From the NCBI GenBank assembly GCA_034440115.1, contig JAWXBM010000012.1:1-57004 (forward strand): a stretch of 57,004 nucleotides of DNA, in the 5' to 3' direction. Below the pieces are notes generated by a model. The model saw only the letters and a program-made list of their open reading frames with translations. It did not search any database and was not told the DNA's origin. The first letter of the stretch is position 1. Every line of letters begins with the position of its first letter. Shown here piece by piece: positions 50,970 to 57,004 of the stretch. A program made the position numbers and the translations under genes. Source of the stretch: JAWXBM01 sp034440115. GTDB lineage: Bacteria > Pseudomonadota > Gammaproteobacteria > Xanthomonadales > SZUA-36.

Positions 50970-52370
50970 ATGGACTCCTTACTCATCAAAATTGCCGACT
51001 ACGTGCACCAGCAGGACATCGACAGCTCGCTGGCCTATAAGACAGCCGAACTCTGTCTGATGGATAGCCTGGGTTGTGGTTTTCTGGCTTTAGCCTACCC
51101 ACAATGCCGCAAACTGTTGGGACCCATCGTACCCGGAGCATCCTTGAAAGAAGGCTGTCGCGTGCCGGGAACGAATGTAGAACTGGACCCGGTTAAAGCT
51201 GCTTTCGACATCGGCACAATTGTCCGCTGGTTGGATTTCAATGACACCTGGCTGGCCGCCGAATGGGGACACCCTTCGGATAATCTCGGCGCGATCCTGG
51301 CCGTTGCCGATTACCAAAATCGCGTCCACAAGAAGAAAGTCAATGTTGCCGATGTGCTGACGGCAATGATCAAAGCCCATGAAATCCAGGGAATCCTGGC
51401 GCTGGATAATTCGTTCAATCGCGTCGGACTAGACCACGTGCTGTTGGTGCGAATCGCCAGCACAGCCATCGCCAGTCAAATGCTTGGCTGCAGTTATGAG
51501 CAGACCTTGAACGCAATTTCCAATGCCTGGATCGATGGCGGGGCATTGCGTACCTATCGACACGCACCCAATACCGGCTCGAGAAAAAGCTGGGCCGCAG
51601 GCGATGCGACCTCTCGTGCGGTCCGTTTGTCACTGATCGCTCTGACTGGAGAGATGGGTTACCCGACAGCGCTGACGGCCAAGAGTTGGGGTTTTCAAGA
51701 CGTGTTGTTTGATGGAAAACAACTGTCGCTGGCCCGGCCGCTGGGAAGTTACGTGATGGAAAACGTACTATTCAAGATCTCGTTTCCCGCCGAATTCCAC
51801 GCACAAACCGCTGTCGAATGCGCCTTGCAGTTGCACCCAAAGGTACGAGATCGATTGGACGAGATCGAGCGGGTCGAGATAGAGACGCAGGAGCCGGGAG
51901 TCCGGATCATCGACAAAACCGGACCGCTCAATAATTTTGCCGATCGCGATCACTGTCTCCAATACATGGCCGCGATCGGGTTGATTTTTGGTCGCTTGAC
52001 TGCTGAACACTACACTGACGAGATCGCCGCCCATCCGCAAATTGACCGGCTGCGTTCGAAAATGATTGTTCGGGAAAACAAAGCCTTTACCGAAGACTAT
52101 TATGATCTGGAAAAGCGGGCTATTGGAAACAGCATCCAGGTTTTTTTCGACGATGGTTCAAAAACGGAACGGGTGGAAATTCAGTATCCGGTCGGTCATC
52201 GAAATCGCCGCGAGGAAGGTATCCCGCTGTTAAAAGAAAAATTCAAAAACAGTTTGAACGATATCTTTGAAAACGATCAAATCCAAACCATCCTGGCGAC
52301 CTTTGACGACGAGCAATCATTGTCCGAGCTGCCGATCAGCCAATTCATGGACCTGTTTGTCAAACGATAA
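50970..52370 (+). CDS. prpD: 2-methylcitrate dehydratase (MmgE/PrpD family)
   Basis: 466-aa enzyme converting 2-methylcitrate to 2-methyl-cis-aconitate in propionate catabolism. MDSLGCGFLAL, FDIGTIVRWLDFNDTWLAAEWGHPSDNLGAIL, WAAGDATSRAVRLSLIALTGEMGYPTALTA and FPAEFHAQTAVECAL follow E. coli PrpD (483 aa). Start 50970 has AAGGA upstream. No prpB, prpC or prpF/acnD is adjacent, so it is an orphan copy; paralogues in this family include cis-aconitate decarboxylase, but the RWLDFNDT block favours PrpD. Confidence 0.9.
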   Translation: MDSLLIKIADYVHQQDIDSSLAYKTAELCLMDSLGCGFLALAYPQCRKLLGPIVPGASLKEGCRVPGTNVELDPVKAAFDIGTIVRWLDFNDTWLAAEWGHPSDNLGAILAVADYQNRVHKKKVNVADVLTAMIKAHEIQGILALDNSFNRVGLDHVLLVRIASTAIASQMLGCSYEQTLNAISNAWIDGGALRTYRHAPNTGSRKSWAAGDATSRAVRLSLIALTGEMGYPTALTAKSWGFQDVLFDGKQLSLARPLGSYVMENVLFKISFPAEFHAQTAVECALQLHPKVRDRLDEIERVEIETQEPGVRIIDKTGPLNNFADRDHCLQYMAAIGLIFGRLTAEHYTDEIAAHPQIDRLRSKMIVRENKAFTEDYYDLEKRAIGNSIQVFFDDGSKTERVEIQYPVGHRNRREEGIPLLKEKFKNSLNDIFENDQIQTILATFDDEQSLSELPISQFMDLFVKR

Positions 52371-52441
52371 CCGAATGTGAAGAGCTGTTTGGCATAGCCC
52401 CCAATTGCAGAGGTGCTGATGCAATATTTGGATCTGCAGTC

Positions 52442-52864
52442 CTAGAAAGGCAACCAACCACGCTGCCAGGCCAGTGCCGCTGCGGACGACAAGGCAGCAG
52501 CCATTAACCACGGCATCCAATTCATCCCGCGCTTAACGGCCTGTTGCGTCAACACCTTTTCCGGCCTCAAACCCGGTGCCTGCAACACCCAGCGGCAAGT
52601 ACCCAGACGGATTTCATCGCCGCTGTTGATCAGGGCATCGCTGACTGCTTTGCCATTGAGCAGAACATCGCCGCTGTTATCGAGTTGCACCAAGCGCAAA
52701 CTGCCATCGGCCTGCAGGCTGATTTCTGCCTGCATGGCTGATAGCTTAGGATCGTCCACCCGCAATTCACACGCGGCATCACTGCCAATGCGCGTGCGCT
52801 GGCCCAAATCATGTGACAGACCGGCCACTTTGCCGGATGCACCTTTTAATCTGTATTTATTCAT
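52442..52864 (-). CDS. FHA-domain protein with C-terminal membrane anchor
   Basis: 140 aa. FHA phosphothreonine-binding fold: RTRIGSDAACELRVDDPKLSAMQAEISLQADGSLRLVQLDNSGDVLLNGKAVSDALINSGDEIRLGTCRWVL gives the GR-type loop RIGS, the SxxH region replaced by SAMQAEI, and NSGDVLLNG. A C-terminal helix MPWLMAAALSSAAALAW anchors it with the FHA domain in the cytoplasm. No kinase or T6SS gene is near. Downstream of truD in the same direction; partner unknown. Confidence 0.8.
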   Translation of the reverse strand: MNKYRLKGASGKVAGLSHDLGQRTRIGSDAACELRVDDPKLSAMQAEISLQADGSLRLVQLDNSGDVLLNGKAVSDALINSGDEIRLGTCRWVLQAPGLRPEKVLTQQAVKRGMNWMPWLMAAALSSAAALAWQRGWLPF

Positions 52865-52921
52865 GAGCCATCAACATAGGTCCTGGTCACTGGCCAGACA
52901 AGATCCGCTTCACATTTCGCA

Positions 52922-53971
52922 TCACAATTCATTGGTGATTTCGCGTATGACGACGGTGGCGTAGGCACCAGCAGGCAAGGAAAACTCCAGCAGCAGAGTA
53001 TCCGGCTGCAGCTCCCAACTCAGTTCATTGACCCGTAAACGTAAACTGCGTCGTTCAGCGTCAACACCGAAACTGGCCAGGCTGGCGATGCCGTCTTGAT
53101 AAGGTGCCAACATCGTTTGTTCCAACTCAAGCACCGCCAACTGCGTGGCCATACCGCCGCGTCCCGGCATGGGCCCGGTGGGGTGCAAATCGAAATCCTT
53201 GCAACGTTGTTGCAAGAGTTCATCAATCTGTTCGCACAGAAAAATGGAATGCGTTCCATCCAGCATGGCCAACTCACCTTGCAGCAAGCTGTTCCAACTG
53301 CCTTCCTGTACGCGTGCAGCCAACACCTGGTTGAACAGAAAACTGCGCAAAGCCGAAAGATAGATGCTGCGCTTGGCCCGCGGCAAGCGTCCGCCCTGTT
53401 GCAACCACTGCACCGCTCGTTCTACGTTGGCGCCACCGAAGCCGAATCGCTGCGGGCCGAAGTAATTAGGTACGCCCTGCGCTGCTATCTGGCTGAGTCT
53501 GGCTTCCAGGCTGTTCAGATCACTTTGAATTGGGTCACCTTGCAATTGCCGCAGCAGAATACGAAAACGATTGCCGCGTAAGATGCCTCGACGCAGCTTT
53601 TTTTCATGCAGCGTAACCCGCAATACCCGCACACCTTCTATAGCGGGATCGGCGAATTCAGCGGCCTCACCTGCTTTCCATGGCAATGAAAACCATTGCC
53701 GGGTCACTGCGTGGCGGTCCTTCATGCCGGCAAATCCCACATCACGTGGCGAGCAGCCTGCGGCCTTGGCCAGTTGGCCCGCTACCCAATCCGTATTGGC
53801 GCCGGTTTTTTCCACCCACAGCCACAAATGTGAACCCTCACCAGATGGTTCAAAAGCCGGGATTTCTTCCACTTCGAAATCTGCTGGCTGAAAGCGTAAT
53901 TGTCCGCTGACGGTGGGCTTGCCATAAGCATAAGGCCAATCCGGCAAGGCCCATTGATTGGAAGTATGCAT
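52922..53971 (-). CDS. truD: tRNA pseudouridine(13) synthase
   Basis: 349-aa TruD, modifies U13 in tRNA-Glu and others. Catalytic block GFAGMKDRHAVTRQWFSLP with the active Asp; FEVEEIPAFEPSGEGSHLWLWVEKTGANTD near the N-terminus; GVPNYFGPQRFGFGGANVERAV and RLRVNELSWELQPDTLLLEFSLPAGAYATVVIRE at the end, all family marks. Length equals E. coli TruD (349). In the eno-ftsB-ispD-ispF-truD run; ispF stop is 11 nt upstream. Confidence 0.96.
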   Translation of the reverse strand: MHTSNQWALPDWPYAYGKPTVSGQLRFQPADFEVEEIPAFEPSGEGSHLWLWVEKTGANTDWVAGQLAKAAGCSPRDVGFAGMKDRHAVTRQWFSLPWKAGEAAEFADPAIEGVRVLRVTLHEKKLRRGILRGNRFRILLRQLQGDPIQSDLNSLEARLSQIAAQGVPNYFGPQRFGFGGANVERAVQWLQQGGRLPRAKRSIYLSALRSFLFNQVLAARVQEGSWNSLLQGELAMLDGTHSIFLCEQIDELLQQRCKDFDLHPTGPMPGRGGMATQLAVLELEQTMLAPYQDGIASLASFGVDAERRSLRLRVNELSWELQPDTLLLEFSLPAGAYATVVIREITNEL

Positions 53972-53982
53972 AAATCAGTTGG

Positions 53983-54465
53983 CTAAATATCTTGGCGCAG
54001 CATGGCGATGGCCAGCGCAGCGATGCCTTCTTGCCGACCGCAAAAGCCCAGTTGTTCTGTAGTGGTAGCCTTGACCGATACCGCAGCCACATCCATCTGC
54101 AATGCGGCCGCAGTGGCCTGGCGCATCTGCAGCACATGCGGCGCGATGCGCGGTGCCTCGCAAGCTATGGTCATATCCACATTCACTACCGCCCAGCCTC
54201 TTGCTTGTAACAAGGCCAATACCTGCTGCAGCAAAGCTATGCTGCTGGCGCCTCTCCAACGCTCATCACTGGGTGGAAAATGCTGACCTATATCACCCAG
54301 GGCTGCTGCCCCCAGCAGCGCATCACACAAAGCATGCAAGGCCACATCGCCATCGGAATGCGCATCGATGCCATGGTGATGCGGAATCCGCACACCACCC
54401 AGCATGACGTGATCGCCCGGGGTAAAGGCGTGTACGTCCAGACCCTGTCCTATGCGAAAATTCAT
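53983..54465 (-). CDS. ispF: 2-C-methyl-D-erythritol 2,4-cyclodiphosphate synthase
   Basis: 160-aa enzyme of the non-mevalonate isoprenoid pathway. RIGQGLDVHAF and LGGVRIPHHHGIDAHSDGDVALHALCDALLGAAALGDIGQHFPPSD are the signature zinc-binding DxH (DVH) and ligand regions; GFCGRQEGIAALAIAMLR ends the family. ATG 54465. 30 nt after ispD. Confidence 0.97.
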   Translation of the reverse strand: MNFRIGQGLDVHAFTPGDHVMLGGVRIPHHHGIDAHSDGDVALHALCDALLGAAALGDIGQHFPPSDERWRGASSIALLQQVLALLQARGWAVVNVDMTIACEAPRIAPHVLQMRQATAAALQMDVAAVSVKATTTEQLGFCGRQEGIAALAIAMLRQDI

Positions 54466-54495
54466 ATTGTTTGCAATTTCATTTTGGCTGAAAAC

Positions 54496-55224
54496 TCATT
54501 GGGGCATGCTCGCTTGCTGTCGCAATAATATGGCTTCGGCTATGGCCAGGTCTTCAGCCCGCGTGATCTTGATGTTGTCCACCGAGCCTTCTACCAGATG
54601 AACCGGGTGTCCACAGCGCTCCATGGCCTGAGCTTCGTCGCTAGGTAGCGGCCCAAACTGCAGTGCTGCTGTCAAGCTGTCGAGCAGATCTTTCAGCCGG
54701 AACAACTGCGGTGTTTGCGCTGCCCACAGGGTGCTTCTATCCACCGTGGCAATGATCTGGCCGTCCTCACTGGCTTGCTTGAGGGTGTCACTGACCGGCA
54801 CCGCTAAAATGGCGCCGTGTCCAGTGTTTTTGGGCGCATCGCTCATGACCCACTCGATCAGGCGATTCAGAGCATCTGCACTCAGACAAGGCCTGGCAGC
54901 ATCGTGCACCAAAACCCATTCGGCCTCAGGATCATTGGCCGCTATAAACTGCAAACCGTTCAGCACCGTTTGGGCTCGGCTGTCTCCACCGATGATGGTA
55001 GTCTGTTCTGGAAAATTTGGGCGCATGAGTTCGTTATACAAGCCATCATCCGCAGAAATAGCCACCGTAACTGCAGCTACTGCCTGATGTTGGCGCAGCG
55101 CAGCAATGCTGTGCGCCATAACCGGTTTGCCCAACAGGCTGGCGTATTGTTTGACGATGGTGCCACCGAAACGAAGGCTTTGACCGGCTGCCGGTAGCAG
55201 TGCATGAATGCGTGCCTGACTCAA
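54496..55224 (-). CDS. ispD: 2-C-methyl-D-erythritol 4-phosphate cytidylyltransferase
   Basis: 242 aa, step 3 of the non-mevalonate isoprenoid pathway. ALLPAAGQSLRFGG is the nucleotide-binding start, KQYASLLGKPVMAHSIAAL, WVLVHDAARPCLSADALNRL, and the C-terminal IKITRAEDLAIAEAIL. Start TTG 55224, with no strong Shine-Dalgarno; no better start is in frame. 6 nt after ftsB. Confidence 0.95.
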   Translation of the reverse strand: MSQARIHALLPAAGQSLRFGGTIVKQYASLLGKPVMAHSIAALRQHQAVAAVTVAISADDGLYNELMRPNFPEQTTIIGGDSRAQTVLNGLQFIAANDPEAEWVLVHDAARPCLSADALNRLIEWVMSDAPKNTGHGAILAVPVSDTLKQASEDGQIIATVDRSTLWAAQTPQLFRLKDLLDSLTAALQFGPLPSDEAQAMERCGHPVHLVEGSVDNIKITRAEDLAIAEAILLRQQASMPQ

Positions 55225-55230
55225 AGAGTT

Positions 55231-55527
55231 TTAATTCTCATCTGGATCGCCGCCGATTCCAGGCACCACCAGGTAAAACTCTTCTTCTTGCTGGATCATA
55301 CCCAACTCGCTACGGGCTCTTTCTTCTATGGCTTCGATGCCTTCGCGCAGATCAGCCACTTCGGCTTCCAGTTCCTGGTTGCGCTGTTGTAACAGAGCAT
55401 TTTCCTGCACCTGCTGTTCGGCTTTCAGCTCCAGCCGTTTGACGTCCGTGAAGCCGCCCTCACCCAACCACAGCTTGTACTGCAACATTGCCAACAGTAT
55501 TACGAGGACCAGTAACAGGCTGCGCAT
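55231..55527 (-). CDS. ftsB: cell division protein FtsB
   Basis: 98-aa bitopic protein of the FtsQLB divisome complex. One membrane helix (LLLVLVILLAMLQYKLWLGEGG) followed by a periplasmic leucine-zipper-like coiled coil (LKAEQQVQENALLQQRNQELEAEVADLREG) and the ERARSELGMIQQEEEFYLVV end with the FtsB/DivIC signature. Between eno and ispD as in most gammaproteobacteria. Confidence 0.95.
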   Translation of the reverse strand: MRSLLLVLVILLAMLQYKLWLGEGGFTDVKRLELKAEQQVQENALLQQRNQELEAEVADLREGIEAIEERARSELGMIQQEEEFYLVVPGIGGDPDEN

Positions 55528-55535
55528 CGGAGTTT

Positions 55536-56846
55536 TTATTTTTTCCAGTTAGCAATATTGCCAAAAGCATTGCGGCCCGCATAAACACCGCGTTTGCCCA
55601 GCGATTCTTCAATGCGCAGCAGTTGATTGTACTTGGCCACGCGGTCAGAGCGGCACAGTGAGCCAGTCTTGATCTGGGTGGCAGTAGTGCCAACGGCCAG
55701 ATCGGCAATGGTGGCATCTTCAGTTTCGCCGGAACGGTGCGAGATAACCGCACTGTAATCCGCATCACGCGCCATTTGTATGGCTTCCAGGGTCTCGCTC
55801 AGTGTGCCAATCTGGTTAAACTTGATCAGGATGGAGTTGGCCACGCCCAGGTCAATACCTTGTTGAAAGATAGCGGTGTTGGTTACAAACAGATCATCAC
55901 CCACTAATTGGCAGTCCTGGCCCACGCGGCCGGTGAGCAACTTCCAGCCAGCCCAGTCGGCCTCGGCCATACCGTCTTCGATGCTGATAATGGGGTACCT
56001 GGCCACCCAACCGGCCAGATAATCGGTGAAACCCGCCGCGTCAAAACTGCGCTTTTCGGAATCCAGGTGATAACGACCATCGCGATAAAATTCCGACGAT
56101 GCCACATCCAGCCCCAGGTAAACCTGCTCGCCCACCCGATAACCGGATTTTTCAATCGCTTCGAGTATGACTTCAATCGCCGCTTCGTTGGAAGGCAAGT
56201 CCGGAGCGAATCCGCCTTCATCGCCCACCGCAGTACTCAAGCCGCGCGCATGCAATACTGACTTCAGACCGTGAAATATTTCCACCCCGCAGCGCAGTGC
56301 TTCGGAAAAACTGCTGAAACCCACCGGCAACACCATGAATTCCTGCATATCCACGCTGTTGTCGGCGTGTGCGCCGCCGTTGATGATGTTCATCATGGGT
56401 ACCGGCAAAACCAGTTCCTTGCCTTCCAGCCCGGAGCTTTCCGCCAGGCGGGCCCACAGGGGCAAACCCTGTTCCGCTGCCATCGCATGCGCTACCGCCA
56501 GCGAAATGCCCAACAAGGCATTGGCGCCGAGGTGGCCTTTGTTGTCGCTGCCATCCAGTTCCAGCATGCGTTTATCCAGGGCTTCCTGGTCACTGGCATC
56601 GCTGCCGACCAGGGCTTTGGCCAAAACCGTATTGACGTTGGCAACGGCTTGCCTAACACCCTTGCCACCGTAGACGCTTTTATCACCATCACGCAGTTCA
56701 ATGGCTTCGCGCGTTCCGGTGGAAGCACCCGAAGGCACGGCCGCGCGGCCAAAGGCACCGGATTCCAGCAATACTTCTGCTTCCAGTGTGGGGTTGCCGC
56801 GGGAGTCGAGAATCTGTCTTGCGTGCAGGGATTTGATACGTGTCAT
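55536..56846 (-). CDS. eno: enolase
   Basis: 436-aa glycolytic enzyme converting 2-phosphoglycerate to phosphoenolpyruvate; also a degradosome component. IKSLHARQILDSRGNPTLEAEV, PSGASTGTREAIELRDGD, NGGAHADNSVDMQEFMVLP, VGDEGGFAPDLPS, GLDVASSEF, and the signature LIKFNQIGTLSETLEAI with ISHRSGETED carry the catalytic and Mg ligands. ATG 56846. Upstream lies the 22-bp repeat array; no clear promoter recognised between. Confidence 0.98.
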   Translation of the reverse strand: MTRIKSLHARQILDSRGNPTLEAEVLLESGAFGRAAVPSGASTGTREAIELRDGDKSVYGGKGVRQAVANVNTVLAKALVGSDASDQEALDKRMLELDGSDNKGHLGANALLGISLAVAHAMAAEQGLPLWARLAESSGLEGKELVLPVPMMNIINGGAHADNSVDMQEFMVLPVGFSSFSEALRCGVEIFHGLKSVLHARGLSTAVGDEGGFAPDLPSNEAAIEVILEAIEKSGYRVGEQVYLGLDVASSEFYRDGRYHLDSEKRSFDAAGFTDYLAGWVARYPIISIEDGMAEADWAGWKLLTGRVGQDCQLVGDDLFVTNTAIFQQGIDLGVANSILIKFNQIGTLSETLEAIQMARDADYSAVISHRSGETEDATIADLAVGTTATQIKTGSLCRSDRVAKYNQLLRIEESLGKRGVYAGRNAFGNIANWKK

Positions 56847-56928
56847 TGGAATGTTGTTCCTGGCTGATAAATGTAAAGAAACTTCTCTGGCAGCTCTATA
56901 GCCCTCGCTGGGTCAAACTCATAACAAT

Positions 56929-57004
56929 CCTAAGGAGCATTCTTGCTCACCCTAAGGAGCATTCTTGCTCACCCTAAGGAGCATTCTTGCTCACCCTAAG
57001 GAGC
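56929..57004 (-). repeat. 22-bp tandem repeat array upstream of eno (continues past edge)
   Basis: Three full units (56929-56950, 56951-56972, 56973-56994) of CCTAAGGAGCATTCTTGCTCAC and ten bases of a fourth, cut by the window end. Units are identical. Each holds GAGCA-TTCT-TGCTC, a perfect 5-bp hairpin. There are no spacers, so this is a satellite-like array and not CRISPR. Confidence 0.9.

Noticed and set aside
50970..52370. Complete methylcitrate (prp) operon
   Set aside because: prpB, prpC and acnD/prpF are not in the neighbourhood; only prpD is found.
56929..57004. CRISPR array
   Set aside because: Repeats of 22 bp are directly adjacent with no spacers, and no cas genes are in the window.

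Overview
The window reads as chromosomal DNA of a free-living gammaproteobacterium. The evidence is the gene order: leuS-lptE-holA, bamC-dapA, tusDCBE, and eno-ftsB-ispD-ispF-truD. There is one tRNA (Glu, anticodon CTC), no rRNA, no recognisable insertion sequence, no phage and no CRISPR array. Start codons other than ATG are common (TTG or GTG for fadL-like, perM, tusE, tusD, phoR, ispD and the DUF423 gene). The genus cannot be named from sequence alone; the gene content would fit an aquatic lineage, which is inference.

Layout. 1-3.7 kb: holA (partial), lptE, leuS, all minus strand. 3.9-5.4 kb: a HerA/YjgR-type ATPase. 5.4-6.06 kb: the only long gene-free stretch, holding a candidate small RNA with its own promoter and a strong terminator. 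6.1-7.9 kb: folK, pcnB. 8.0-19 kb: tRNA-Glu, fdxA, bamC, dapA, bcp, a PIN-PhoH ATPase, perM, a FadL-type porin, an NAD-type isocitrate dehydrogenase, tusDCBE and bepA. 19-26 kb: phosphate block phoB-phoR-pstS-porin-ppx, then epmA. 26-28.3 kb: a CpxRA-like two-component pair. 28.4-38.7 kb: a secreted beta-helix protein divergent from a seven-gene operon (DUF3450, long ExbB, ExbB, ExbD, TonB, TPR lipoprotein-like/periplasmic protein, TonB-dependent receptor). 38.8-39.5 kb: phoU. 39.7-47.2 kb: a VanY-like peptidase, a SecB-like protein, an AlkA-like glycosylase, a DUF423 protein and a Gld-type ABC operon. 47.4-52.9 kb: a PspB-like small protein, a NarL/DesR-type two-component pair, a HEACH-motif protein, a GNAT acetyltransferase, an orphan prpD and an FHA protein. 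52.9-57 kb: truD, ispF, ispD, ftsB, eno, and a 22-bp repeat array that runs off the right edge.

The most interesting feature is phosphate control. Pho-box direct repeats (7-mers like CTGTCAC or TTGTCAC, starting every 11 nt, with a -10-like hexamer 9-10 nt downstream) lie before phoB, pstS, the porin gene and the seven-gene TonB operon. A three-unit Pho box faces the beta-helix gene. This suggests a complete phosphate-starvation outer-membrane uptake machine: its own TonB, ExbB and ExbD energy complex, a dedicated receptor with two N-terminal beta-sandwich domains, and a secreted surface partner. The PhoR here has no membrane segments, pstS has no pstCAB beside it, and phoU stands alone.

A second theme is short tandem duplications (12, 14, 19, 20 and 22 bp units). 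Three of them duplicate the stop/start junction or translation start of a gene, producing nested mini-ORFs with ATGA overlaps or duplicated Shine-Dalgarno/start segments.
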